Below, one piece after another: positions 44,798-53,700 of a DNA stretch of 64,000 bases (within the stretch, counting starts at the first letter, position 1; each line of letters opens with the position of its first letter). The DNA comes from Paraburkholderia phenoliruptrix. Lineage in GTDB: Bacteria; Pseudomonadota; Gammaproteobacteria; Burkholderiales; Burkholderiaceae. The position numbers were made by a program, and so were the translations under genes. The stretch lies in assembly GCF_019511605.1 (NCBI RefSeq), contig NZ_JAEUAV010000001.1, positions 744,001 to 808,000 of the forward strand. The letters are read 5' to 3'. The notes under the pieces are model-generated. The model was not told the DNA's origin. It was given only the letters and a program-made list of their open reading frames with translations, and ran no database searches.

Positions 44798-45517
44798 TCA
44801 ATCCAGGAAATCGCAGTTTTTCTCCACGAAGGCCGCCAGATCCAGCGAATGCTGGCGCGTGAGCCGCTCCGCAAGTTCGGTATCGCGCTTTTCGAGCGCC
44901 TCGATAATGCGCAGATGGTCGACAATCGAGCGCGACGCGCGATCGCTTTGCGAGATCGTCATGCGCCTGATGGCCCGCACGTGGATAAAGATGTTCTTGA
45001 TGGTGTCCAGAATGATCTGGGACTTCGACAGTTCGACGATAGCCTGGTGAAACGCGATGTTCGCGTCCGAATACTCGGCGATGTGTTCAGCGGGCGTGGC
45101 GTCGCGGAAATTGTCGAACATATGCCGCAGACGGGCAATTTCCTCGTCTGTAGCGCGCTGCGTGGCGAGCCGGGCGGCCATACTTTCGAGCGCGGCCCAC
45201 ATGTGAATCATTTCGACGATTTCGCGCTTGCTCTTGCGCACGATATAGATGCCGCGGCGCGGCACCATACGCAAAAAGCCCTCCTGCTCGAGCAGCGTCA
45301 TCGCCTCGCGCACAGGCGTGCGGCTCACGCCAAGCGTCTCGCTCAGCACGCGCTCGTCCAGACGGATTTCTTCACGCGTCTGGTAAATGTCCGCGTCTGC
45401 AATAGCCTGGCGCAGCATCGCATAAGCCTGATCGCGCAAGCTCGCGCTTGCGCCGATAGGCTGCAACGACAACGTCAAAGGTGTGGCCACCGCTTCAGTT
45501 TGAAGTTCCGACGACAT
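44798..45517 (-). CDS. GntR-family regulator (FCD/FadR subfamily)
   Basis: A 239-residue repressor-type protein. The N-terminal winged helix-turn-helix reads LDERVLSETLGVSRTPVREAMTLLEQEGFL, and the C-terminal helical FCD domain has the metal-coordinating Asp and His pattern (DANIAFHQAIVE, HVRAIRRM, HLRIIEALEKRD). FCD members bind carboxylic acids such as lactate, glycolate or dicarboxylates. GAGG lies six bases before the ATG. Its start lies inside the end of the small membrane-protein gene. A copy of the 16-bp motif upstream of that gene suggests autoregulation. Confidence 0.92.
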   Translation of the reverse strand: MSSELQTEAVATPLTLSLQPIGASASLRDQAYAMLRQAIADADIYQTREEIRLDERVLSETLGVSRTPVREAMTLLEQEGFLRMVPRRGIYIVRKSKREIVEMIHMWAALESMAARLATQRATDEEIARLRHMFDNFRDATPAEHIAEYSDANIAFHQAIVELSKSQIILDTIKNIFIHVRAIRRMTISQSDRASRSIVDHLRIIEALEKRDTELAERLTRQHSLDLAAFVEKNCDFLD

Positions 45518-45713
45518 TCATCGCCTCAGATTGAACATGCATACGATAAGGCGCCACCGCGGCCCCGCGCTGCTGGTCCAGCCCGACGAAGCGGCCATGT
45601 TGCGCTGCAAGTTGCGCGACCGACTGCGGAATCGAGCGAGCCAGGAAAACCGTGGCGGCACTACCCAGGCCAACAATAGCAATGGCGAGCAGCGAGAGAG
45701 GAACAAATTCCAT
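45495..45713 (-). CDS. Small single-span membrane protein overlapping the GntR start
   Basis: A 72-residue protein beginning MEFVPLSLLAIAIVGLGSAA, with one hydrophobic helix and a hydrophilic tail. GGAG lies six bases before its ATG (45713). Its last 23 bases overlap the start of the GntR gene in another frame, so translation may be coupled. I know no function. It could be a small partner of a transporter or a leader-like frame controlling the regulator. Confidence 0.55.
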   Translation of the reverse strand: MEFVPLSLLAIAIVGLGSAATVFLARSIPQSVAQLAAQHGRFVGLDQQRGAAVAPYRMHVQSEAMNVVGTSN

Positions 45714-45783
45714 TTGTAGCTCCAAACGATTGAGTGAACGAATGACTCAATCATATGCTGCATCGCCGCAAAAATCAATATTC

Positions 45784-45799
45784 GGTATGTAGTATATCA
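45784..45799. promoter_or_regulatory. Operator candidate 3 upstream of the small membrane protein/GntR unit
   Basis: GGTATGTAGTATATCA differs from the exact 16-mer at two central positions. It lies 70 bp upstream of the small membrane-protein gene and about 310 bp before the MHS transporter gene. It can therefore serve both divergent directions. The rest of 45714-46105 has no recognised feature. Confidence 0.6.
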
Positions 45800-46105
45800 G
45801 TCACTGTTGTTTTCCGATCATACCTTACGGTAGCATGCGCCGCGTCATCTCGCCTGTCCTCGGCGTCGACTTGCGTTGCGCTCGGTGTAAACGCTAGAAA
45901 CGCGCGGTATGCGCGCAAACGCGTGCGCATATCGCGCAGCCGGCCCTCTCTGCTAATTGTGGGATAGCTCCTGCGCCATTAACCTTCCGCACATCCTGCA
46001 ATTGTCAACCGTGCTGCTTCACTCGCCAGACGCATATCCGTCGGGCCAAGGCTCACACGGCTGAGCACCCGCAGCGTTCTCAGAATTCCAAGGAGACACC
46101 CCGTC

Positions 46106-47422
46106 ATGAGCACTACCGTTTCGCCGGCTGCAGCCATCGACCCTCTCACGGCGCGCAGCCGCGCGCGCAAGGCGGCGCTGGGCAGTTTTGTCGGCGCAGT
46201 TGTCGACTGGTACGACTTTTTGCTGTACGGCATTGTCGCGGCACTAGTCTTCAATTCGGAGTTTTTCCCGAAAGTGAGCCCGGCGATGGGCACGCTGGCG
46301 GCCTTTGCGACGTTCGGCGTCGGCTTTCTGTTCAGGCCGCTCGGTGGCTTCGTGTTCGGCCATTTCGGCGACCGGCTTGGGCGCAAACGCATGCTGGTGC
46401 TGACCGTGATGATGATGGGGCTGTCCACCGCCGCTATCGGCCTGTTGCCCTCGTTCGCGACTATCGGCTGGCTCGCGCCGGTGTTGCTCGTCACGTTGCG
46501 CGCGATTCAGGGCTTCGCGGTCGGCGGCGAATGGGGCGGCGCGGCGCTGATGGCGGTAGAAAGCGCACCGGAAAAGAAAAAGGCGTTCTACAGTAGCGGC
46601 GTGCAGGTCGGCTACGGTGTCGGCCTCGTGCTGGCAACGGGGCTCGTCGCGGTGATCAGCCGTTCGATGGACAACGCGTCGTTCATGAGCTGGGGCTGGC
46701 GCCTGCCGTTCCTCTTTAGCGTCGTGCTGGTGCTGATCGCGATGTGGATCCGCTCGAGCATGGAAGAGTCGCAGGAGTTCGTCGAAAAGGTCGGCGCGCA
46801 CGGCGAACGCCGCGTTCGCCTGCCGATCGTGGAAGCCCTGCTGCGCCACCCGAAAGCGTTCCTGCTGATCATCGCGCTGCGCCTTGCCGAACTGTTCACG
46901 ATGTATATCGTGACGGCCTTCGCGCTCAACTATTCGACGGCGAATCTGCATATGCCGCGCGAGTTCTTCCTGAGCATTGGTCTGCTGGTCGGCGCCGTGA
47001 GCTGCGTGACGATTCCCCTCTTCGCGATGCTCGCCGACCGCTTCGGCCGCCGCCGCGTGTACATCGTCGGCGCACTGGTCGGCATGTTCAGCGCGGTGCC
47101 GTTTTTCCTCGCGCTCGAAGCGCGTTCGACGGTGTGGATCGTGGTCTTCGCGGTGATGCTCGCAAACGTCGCCCATGATATGGTGGTCAGCGTGCAGCAG
47201 CCGATGTTCACCGAACTCTTCGGCACCGAGTATCGCTACAGCGGCGCGGGCGTCGGTTATCAGGTGGCGAGCGTGGTCGGCGGCGGATTCACGCCGTTCA
47301 TTGCGGTCGCGTTGGTCAGTTTTGCTGGAGGTTCGTGGCACCCGGTGGCGGGCTATCTCGCGATCGGCTGTCTGATCTCGGTGCTGGTCGCCGCGAAAAT
47401 GAAGACCGGCCGCGCTGTCTGA
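46106..47422 (+). CDS. MHS-family MFS transporter (metabolite:H+ symporter)
   Basis: A 438-residue twelve-helix transporter of the metabolite:proton symporter family, related to shikimate, citrate and alpha-ketoglutarate permeases. Signatures: GAVVDWYDFLLYGIVAALVF in helix 1, GGFVFGHFGDRLGRKRMLV between helices 2 and 3, GFAVGGEWGGAALMAVE, and WGWRLPFLFS. It should import an organic acid. It is divergent from the GntR unit, and the shared region contains operator site 3, so GntR control is plausible. A terminator follows. Confidence 0.92.
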   Translation: MSTTVSPAAAIDPLTARSRARKAALGSFVGAVVDWYDFLLYGIVAALVFNSEFFPKVSPAMGTLAAFATFGVGFLFRPLGGFVFGHFGDRLGRKRMLVLTVMMMGLSTAAIGLLPSFATIGWLAPVLLVTLRAIQGFAVGGEWGGAALMAVESAPEKKKAFYSSGVQVGYGVGLVLATGLVAVISRSMDNASFMSWGWRLPFLFSVVLVLIAMWIRSSMEESQEFVEKVGAHGERRVRLPIVEALLRHPKAFLLIIALRLAELFTMYIVTAFALNYSTANLHMPREFFLSIGLLVGAVSCVTIPLFAMLADRFGRRRVYIVGALVGMFSAVPFFLALEARSTVWIVVFAVMLANVAHDMVVSVQQPMFTELFGTEYRYSGAGVGYQVASVVGGGFTPFIAVALVSFAGGSWHPVAGYLAIGCLISVLVAAKMKTGRAV

Positions 47423-47437
47423 AGTAAAGCGCGTTCA

Positions 47438-47484
47438 AGAAAGGCCGGCGTGGCGATGCTGCCACCGCCGGCCTTTCTGCTTTT
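47438..47484 (+). terminator. Rho-independent terminator after the MHS transporter gene
   Basis: A 13-bp stem AGAAAGGCCGGCG (47438-47450) pairs with 47466-47478; the inner TGGC and GCCA extend it with a bulge. A TTTT stretch follows at 47481-47484. The remaining sequence to 47811 (about 330 bp) contains no gene I can support. Confidence 0.85.
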
Positions 47485-47811
47485 GTAGTCCGCTCAGCGG
47501 AGCGGCACCGCGCGAGTGACTGACGTTCATACCCCGCTCTACCCGGCATTTGGGATTTGTGGGCGCCATCCGGCAGATCGGCGTCGTATTTCCTCGGGCA
47601 ATGCCTTATGCATTGCTATCTCATATTGCCAACCCACGCCCACCGCCCTATCGTTCGACCAAGCAAGTTCCCCACAGAATTTGCGCGCGTTCATATGAAG
47701 CCCAGCCGCATATATGAACGCGGCATCCATCAGCAATTCTCACGCCGAAAACACTCAAGCATTCGGTCTGATGCGCCGATAACAAAGACTTCGCTTCCCG
47801 GGAGACCGACC

Positions 47812-49215
47812 ATGAGCAGTATTACCGAGCCACAGCACAATCGAGGCTCCGCACCATTCTTTTCGAAAGAAGCCACCATTGCGAAACCGGGGTTTTCGCG
47901 CTGGATGGTTCCGCCCGCAGCACTCGCCGTTCATCTCTGTATCGGCCAGGCGTATGCGTTTTCCGTGTTCAACGGCCCATTGACCAAGGTAATCGGCATC
48001 ACGCAATCGGCGGCTGACGACTGGTCGCTCACGTCGCTTGGCTGGATCTTTTCGCTCGCCATCGTGTTTCTCGGTTTGTCGGCGGCCTTTGCCGGCAAGT
48101 GGCTGGAGCACGTCGGCCCACGCCGCACCATGTTCACCGCGGCCTGCTGCTTCGGCGGCGGCTTTCTGATTTCCGCACTGGGCGTGTACCTGCACCAGAT
48201 CGTCCTGCTGTATCTCGGCTACGGCGTGATTGGCGGCATAGGGCTCGGCCTCGGCTATGTGTCGCCGGTCTCGACGCTGATCCGCTGGTTCCCGGACCGC
48301 CGCGGCATGGCGACCGGCATGGCGATCATGGGCTTCGGCGGCGGCGCGATGATCGCGGCGCCGCTCTCCGTCGCGCTGATGAACCACTTCAAGAGCGCCA
48401 CCAGCATTGGCGTGGCTGAAACCTTCATCGTGCTCGGCGTTGTCTATTTCATCTCCATGTCGATCGGCGCGCTGGCCATTCGCGTGCCGCCAGCCGACTG
48501 GAAACCGGCAGGCTGGACCCCGCCTGCCACGTCGACACAGAAGATGATCACGCGCAACCACGTGCACATCGACGAGGCGCTGAAGACGCCGCAGTTCTAT
48601 CTGATCTGGCTCGTGCTGTTCCTGAACGTGACCGCCGGCATCGGCATTCTCGGTCAGGCGTCGGTGATGATTCAGGAGAGTTTCAAGGGCACCGTGACGG
48701 CCGCCGCCGCTGCCGGCTTCGTCGGCCTGCTCTCGCTGTTCAACATGGGCGGCCGCTTCGTGTGGGCGTCGGCTTCGGACTGGATTGGCCGCAAGAACAC
48801 CTACTTCATCTTTTTCGCGCTGGGCGCGGTGCTGTATTTCCTCGTGCCGAGCTTTGCCGCATCCGGCCATATGGCGCTGTTCGTGCTGGCGTACTGCGTG
48901 ATTCTGACCATGTACGGCGGCGGCTTTTCGACCGTACCGGCGTATCTCGCGGACATGTTCGGTACCGCGTTCGTGGGCGGCATTCATGGACGCCTGCTGA
49001 CCGCGTGGGCCGCAGCCGGCGTGGCCGGCCCCGTGCTGGTCAACTACATCCGCGCATACGAAGTCGCGCACGGCGTCGCGAAAGCCGACGCGTACACGAT
49101 GACGGTTCACATCATGGCCGTGCTGCTGGTGGTCGGCTTCATCTGCAATCTGTTGGTCAAGCGTGTGGACGACAAGCATCACATGACCGACGCACAAGTC
49201 GCCAAAGGCGCATAA
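47812..49215 (+). CDS. OFA-family MFS transporter, second type
   Basis: A 467-residue transporter related to oxalate/formate antiporters but of a different branch from the one at 33844. It has an extended N-terminus (MSSITEPQHNRGSAPFF) before helix 1 (AVHLCIGQAYAFSVFNGPL), GGIGLGLGYVSPVSTLIRWFPD, DRRGMATGMAIMGFGGGA, and helix 11 FVGGIHGRLLTAWAAAG. The charged binding lysine of OxlT is not in the same place, since HGRLLTAWA replaces it, so the substrate may differ. A dedicated 42-residue membrane protein follows 10 bp downstream. GGGAG precedes the ATG. Confidence 0.9.
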   Translation: MSSITEPQHNRGSAPFFSKEATIAKPGFSRWMVPPAALAVHLCIGQAYAFSVFNGPLTKVIGITQSAADDWSLTSLGWIFSLAIVFLGLSAAFAGKWLEHVGPRRTMFTAACCFGGGFLISALGVYLHQIVLLYLGYGVIGGIGLGLGYVSPVSTLIRWFPDRRGMATGMAIMGFGGGAMIAAPLSVALMNHFKSATSIGVAETFIVLGVVYFISMSIGALAIRVPPADWKPAGWTPPATSTQKMITRNHVHIDEALKTPQFYLIWLVLFLNVTAGIGILGQASVMIQESFKGTVTAAAAAGFVGLLSLFNMGGRFVWASASDWIGRKNTYFIFFALGAVLYFLVPSFAASGHMALFVLAYCVILTMYGGGFSTVPAYLADMFGTAFVGGIHGRLLTAWAAAGVAGPVLVNYIRAYEVAHGVAKADAYTMTVHIMAVLLVVGFICNLLVKRVDDKHHMTDAQVAKGA

Positions 49216-49225
49216 GGAGATTCGC

Positions 49226-49354
49226 ATGTCGACCGTTGAACCCGTGCACCCGACCAACAAGGTCATGATCGCCGTCTTCTGGCTGTATGTGATGGTTCCG
49301 TTGGCGTGGGGTGTGTACAACACGCTCTCGCAAGCGATGAAGCTGTTCCAGTAA
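49226..49354 (+). CDS. MFS transporter small subunit (42 residues)
   Basis: A 42-residue protein beginning MSTVEPVHPTNKVMIAV with one membrane helix (VFWLYVMVPLAWGVYNTL). AAGGAGA lies seven bases before its ATG. Such tiny proteins, encoded directly behind one branch of OFA transporters, are recognised as small subunits of those transporters. Co-translation with the gene 10 bp upstream is likely. Confidence 0.85.
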   Translation: MSTVEPVHPTNKVMIAVFWLYVMVPLAWGVYNTLSQAMKLFQ

Positions 49355-49360
49355 GCCAGT

Positions 49361-49385
49361 GCGCCCCGCCTTCACGGCGGGGCGC
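49361..49385. terminator. GC-rich hairpin between convergent genes
   Basis: A 10-bp perfect stem GCGCCCCGCC pairs with GGCGGGGCGC around TTCAC. It lies between the small-subunit stop and the end of the adhesin gene. There is no T-run. Confidence 0.55.
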
Positions 49386-49424
49386 CTTCCCTGCGCCGCC
49401 GGCAGTTCCCGCCGGCCGGCTCCC

Positions 49425-52283
49425 CTACCACTGATATGCGGCACCGGCGCCCACCGCGGTGGTCACCGAACTGATGCCCGCGCTCAACTTCACCTTGAAG
49501 TTTTGCGCGACGCGCGCCGACAGCCCCACCGCCACAGCCTGATAACCCATGTAGCCGGCCGTGCCGACGCCGATTGCGAGGTTCTTCGTCGCATCGACTT
49601 CCGGGACCATGTTCATGGCCATTGCCGACGCCGCGCCTGCATATGCGCGCCGCGCCAGATCGCCCATGCCGCTCTGGAACTGCTGCACGTTGACCGCGTC
49701 GCCCGGCGCGCGCCCCGGGGCCAGGTTCGTAATGCGGCGCTCGTTGCCGCTCGAGCCGACGGAAACCGTATCCGGCTGATCGGCCACCGAGCCCTCGCCA
49801 AGCGCGACACTATTGGCCGCCGACGCCTTCGCGCCACCGCCAAGCGCGAGAGAACCGTTGCCGCTCGCCTGCGGCGCGCTAGCCGAACTGTTCGCGGCCA
49901 CATAGCCATTGCCGGTGGTCGCGTAGTTTTTCACCGTCTGGTCGATGCTGCTGATCTGCTGGTTGGTCTGCCAGAGTTGTGCGCCGGTTACCGCATCGCT
50001 GCTCGTGGCCGACACTTCGCCGTTCTTCAGATTGGTCAGTTGCACCGCCGGCGCATTCGCCGTTGTGCCGCCGAGCGTCACCTTGTCGTGCGCGGAGCTG
50101 TCGTACTGAAGTGCATTGACCACCGTCCCGTTGATACGGCCAACGGTGCTCTGCAAACCTGCAATGTCGCTGCTGTTCTGCGTGACGCGGCCATCCAGAT
50201 TGCCTAGCGCACCGCCGACGCTGTTGACCACTTGCCCGCCCACCTTGTAAGCGGGCGCGCTCACCGAACCGTCCGCATTCACCGTCGAGCCGCCGCCGAG
50301 CGCCGTCGCCGTGCTCGCGGCCTGCGCGAACAGTTGTGAGCCGTTGACCGCGTCGGTACTCGTTGCGTTCAACGAGCCGCGCCCGACACCCGTGACCACG
50401 CGATTGCCCTGCGTGCCCGCCACGTTGACCGAGCGGCCGTCGGTCGTCGCGCCGATCTTGATCACGCGCGAAGCCGGGTCTTGCGTCACGACGCCGATGC
50501 CGCCTTTCTCGACGTTCTGCTGCAACGCCGTGAGCCCGTTGTCGAGCGAGTCGAGCGCGTCGCCGACGTTGTTCTGCGTGCCGCGTTGCACGTGGTATGT
50601 GGGACCGGTGACCGTGCCGTCGGTATTGATCTGCGCACCGCCGCCAAGCGCGGCCACCACCGGGCTGAACTGCGCGAAATTGATCGCGGAGCTGTCGGTC
50701 AGCCCCGCGGCGACGCCTGTCAATTGACGCGCGCCGCCGGTCCCGCCCAGATCGACCCGGCCCCCGTCCGTGCCCTGACCAATGCTGATCACATGCGAGG
50801 TCATGTCCTGCTGAACGAGACCTATCTCGCCGTTCGTGATCTGCTTCGCGACGTTCGTCAGATTGCCCTCGAGCGCTGTGGTGCGCGTGTCGAGGCCGGC
50901 GATCTTCGTCGTGTTAGCACTCGTGCGCTGATCGAGGTCCGCAATGTCGGCCGCGCTGCTGGTCACGCGGCGGTCCAGGTTCGCGATGCTGTCGCTGTTC
51001 TGCGCGACGATCTGATTGGTCGCGAACAACTGACCGCCGTTCACTGCGTCCACGCTGTTGCTCGTGAGATTCGCGGCGCGCACGTTTGTCACGCGGACCG
51101 GCGCGCCGGCGTTGCCAAGCGTCAGCAGATCGCGCGTGGACGAATCGTATTGAACCGAATTGGCCGTGGCCGCTGCAATTGTCGACGCGCTCGCGGCCGC
51201 ACTCGCCGCAGTGCTGGTTGCCACGCTAGTATTGACGGCCGCGGCGAGCGCCGACCCGACGTCGTTATAGGTGCTGCCGCCAATGGTGTAAGCCGGCGCT
51301 TTAGGCGTGCCGTCCGCAGTCACGGCGGAGCCGCCGCCTAGCGCTGCCGCCACCGTCGCGGCGTTGCGGTAAAGCTGGGCGCCGTTGACCGCATCGGTGC
51401 TCGACTCGCCGATCGCGCCGCGTGCGAGCCCCGTCAGCGTGCGGTTGCCGTTCAGTCCGGCAACGTTCACGCGAATCCCCGGTGACGACGTTGCGAGCAG
51501 AATGTCGCGGCTGTCGGGATCCTGCCGCACGAGCCCGATGCTGCCGGACACGACCTGAGACTTCAGCGTCGCGATGCCGGTGTCGAGCGAGGTCAACGCG
51601 CTGCCGACCGTGGTTTGCGTGCCCGATTGCAGGTAGTACTTGGGACCGACGATCGAGCCGTTCGCGCTCACCGACGCGCCGCCTCCGAGTGTCGACACGG
51701 CCTGCTTGAGCTGCGCGACGTTGACCGCCGACTGCGCAGTCGTCCCGGCCGCGACGCCGAGCAGTTCGCGCGGCCCGCCGGTTCCGGTGAAGTCGACGGA
51801 GTTACCGTCCGTGCCCTGTCCGACGGTTAGAGCGCGTGTGTCCGGGTCCTGCTGAACGAGCCCTATCTGGCCGCTTGCGATGTTGCCCGCGAGATCCGAG
51901 ATGCTCGCGGCGTTCTGCGACACCGCGTCGTTGGTGGCGTGCAGTTGCGCGCCGTTTACCGCGTCGGTGCTGTAAGGGTTCAATGCGCCCGCCGCGACGT
52001 TGGTCACCCGGACCGGCGTGCCCGGATTGCCGAGTGTCACAATGTCGTGCGCGCCGCTATCGTAGAAGAGCGCGTTAGTGATGTCCGGACAGCCTGCCGA
52101 TGTGCAGTCCTGGGCGGCAGCTGGCTGCACCAGCGCCAGCGCCCCGCACAGGCCCGCGGACGCAGCAGCGAGCGCCCGGCATATCGAAGCGCATTTCGCG
52201 CCGCCGCTTCTCGTTACCTCCGATGCCGCTATATACACGCGCTTCGCTTCGTTCCATACCGCTTTATAGGTCTTGTTCAACAT
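49425..52283 (-). CDS. Trimeric autotransporter adhesin (YadA/Hia family)
   Basis: About 952 residues, type Vc secretion. An extended signal region (MLNKTYKAVWNEAKRVYIAAS) leads to a hydrophobic stretch ending QPAAA. The passenger is built from YadA-head/HIM-neck modules (repeated DAVNGAQL) and coiled-coil stretches. The order is A1 (from residue 73), B1 (143), C1 (252), A2 (378), B2 (490), C2 (588), A3 (716), so an A-B-C block of about 300-340 residues is duplicated. A head-like GNGSLALGGGAKA segment precedes the C-terminal YadA anchor, which ends in the typical aromatic residue (AAYQW). Likely role: adhesion or autoaggregation. The start region is ambiguous; GGGAGG abuts the ATG. Confidence 0.93.
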   Translation of the reverse strand: MLNKTYKAVWNEAKRVYIAASEVTRSGGAKCASICRALAAASAGLCGALALVQPAAAQDCTSAGCPDITNALFYDSGAHDIVTLGNPGTPVRVTNVAAGALNPYSTDAVNGAQLHATNDAVSQNAASISDLAGNIASGQIGLVQQDPDTRALTVGQGTDGNSVDFTGTGGPRELLGVAAGTTAQSAVNVAQLKQAVSTLGGGASVSANGSIVGPKYYLQSGTQTTVGSALTSLDTGIATLKSQVVSGSIGLVRQDPDSRDILLATSSPGIRVNVAGLNGNRTLTGLARGAIGESSTDAVNGAQLYRNAATVAAALGGGSAVTADGTPKAPAYTIGGSTYNDVGSALAAAVNTSVATSTAASAAASASTIAAATANSVQYDSSTRDLLTLGNAGAPVRVTNVRAANLTSNSVDAVNGGQLFATNQIVAQNSDSIANLDRRVTSSAADIADLDQRTSANTTKIAGLDTRTTALEGNLTNVAKQITNGEIGLVQQDMTSHVISIGQGTDGGRVDLGGTGGARQLTGVAAGLTDSSAINFAQFSPVVAALGGGAQINTDGTVTGPTYHVQRGTQNNVGDALDSLDNGLTALQQNVEKGGIGVVTQDPASRVIKIGATTDGRSVNVAGTQGNRVVTGVGRGSLNATSTDAVNGSQLFAQAASTATALGGGSTVNADGSVSAPAYKVGGQVVNSVGGALGNLDGRVTQNSSDIAGLQSTVGRINGTVVNALQYDSSAHDKVTLGGTTANAPAVQLTNLKNGEVSATSSDAVTGAQLWQTNQQISSIDQTVKNYATTGNGYVAANSSASAPQASGNGSLALGGGAKASAANSVALGEGSVADQPDTVSVGSSGNERRITNLAPGRAPGDAVNVQQFQSGMGDLARRAYAGAASAMAMNMVPEVDATKNLAIGVGTAGYMGYQAVAVGLSARVAQNFKVKLSAGISSVTTAVGAGAAYQW

Positions 52284-52654
52284 TCCTCCCACTCTTTATC
52301 CACGATCTCTTGCCGGGATTTTTCTTATGCCATCCTAAGTATTTAACGGACAGGTCAGACTCAGGACGCACCGCTTCTGCCCGGCAAACAGGGCTCAAGC
52401 GGCGAGTGTGCAGGCACGTCCGCTGTTCGCGAATACGATTAATCCGAAAAGCGATTTTTTAGCGTGAATTAGCTAAACGGCATAGGGCGATTAAGACGGA
52501 ATGCCGCCAAACATCGTAATCCGGCATGCGGATGATTGAGAGGTTTTAGTCGAATACTGAAAGCGGCCGAGAACCGGCGTAACGGATATGCGAGCGAGGC
52601 AATGCTGGCCCGCACCACTACCGACCCGCCGCGCGGCGAAATGCGCGAGGGAGC
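52284..52654. other. Intergenic region upstream of the adhesin gene
   Basis: About 370 bp, AT-richer than its surroundings near 52300-52500, between the adhesin start and the end of the DUF3830 gene. It should carry the adhesin promoter. No repeat, terminator or small gene was supported. Confidence 0.5.
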
Positions 52655-53080
52655 TCAGATCTTTTCAAACAACACGTCTTGCGCGCCTTCCCACAGCACC
52701 TTGACGCCGACTTCACGCAGCTTTTCCTTGCCTTCGACAATAGTCAGGAAGTGATTGCCGGCGAGTTGTCCCATCTTGCTCGCGAAGCAGCACGAGCCAT
52801 AGGCGATGAGAATCTCTGTTTCGCTGTAGCCGCCCGGATAAAACAGAATGTCGCCGACCGACGGATGACTCGTGTGGTTTTCGAAGCCGACCGCCGCGCC
52901 GTCGTTCTCCAGTTTGAACTCGCCAAGCGGCACCCAGCAGCCCTCGCCGCTCCAGCGCACGTGAATGATCTTCTGGCGGTACGGCAGCAGCTTCAGAAAG
53001 GCGCTGACGGTTTGCGGCGCGTCGGGGTTCGTTTCGGCGATAAAGACATGGCCGCAGCAGGTGATTCGAAGTCGGGTCAT
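52655..53080 (-). CDS. DUF3830 family protein
   Basis: A 141-residue protein. Family segments are visible: FLKLLPYRQKIIHVRWSGEGCWVPLGEF, FYPGGYSETEILIAYG and MGQLAGNHFLTI. The fold looks like a small beta-barrel of the cyclophilin-like type, which is my inference. Function is not established; relatives often accompany transporters or hydantoin/amide metabolism genes, none of which is here. It appears to be a single-gene unit. Confidence 0.8.
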   Translation of the reverse strand: MTRLRITCCGHVFIAETNPDAPQTVSAFLKLLPYRQKIIHVRWSGEGCWVPLGEFKLENDGAAVGFENHTSHPSVGDILFYPGGYSETEILIAYGSCCFASKMGQLAGNHFLTIVEGKEKLREVGVKVLWEGAQDVLFEKI

Positions 53081-53700
53081 TGCAGGTGTCCGGTATGACG
53101 ATGAATGATGGAGGAGGTTGTCGACAAAAGGCAGCGGGCAGAAAGCCCAAAGCAAGCAGTCAGCAAGCAGCGGTCAGCAAAAACCCGCCGGCGAGCGCGG
53201 TCAACCGGAAGCGGCCAGGGCGGGCCGTGGGCTGGTCATTCTGTCGTGCCGTGCAAGGGTTCGACAGATACAGTTCGCATCGGGCCGGTCAGGCCAGTTC
53301 GGCCACTCGCCGCGCAGCGCTCGTCGCGGCTCAAGCGAACGGAACGACGACCCCATGCCAGGTCGAGCCGCTGACGCGCCACGAAAGTTCGTAGTTTGCA
53401 AGCCGCGCAATGCACAGCACACTTCGAAAGGTGCGTGATTCCTACAGACGGCTTCCGGCTTCCCCTTAGCGTGTCAGGCGTGACCGGGCTGGCCGTCAAA
53501 CCAGAGCCCAATAAGAGGCGCAGCGCCGCCATGCATCGGAGGGCACCGCTCGCAGTGTCGCGTGCGGGCACCGTCCATCACCGGCTGTTGCCAAAACCCC
53601 GCCCGCGGCTGAACTGGCCATTTTGCCGGCCGGTTATTGATTTGTTGTCGGCCGGTTCATCGGTCGCTGGCTGTCCGACTGTCGCCGCGCAGTCCGCGAC
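53081..53700. other. 620-bp region without a supported gene
   Basis: Frames here have no ribosome binding site or recognisable protein. Simple repetition of AGCAAGCAGTCAGCAAGCAG-like units occurs at 53150-53180, and CGGCCGGTT is repeated near 53624 and 53650. It could be a decayed gene or noncoding spacer. Confidence 0.4.

Noticed and set aside
45755..45967. Small plus-strand frame upstream of the MHS transporter
   Set aside because: No ribosome binding site, and it covers operator candidate 3; sequence is not protein-like.
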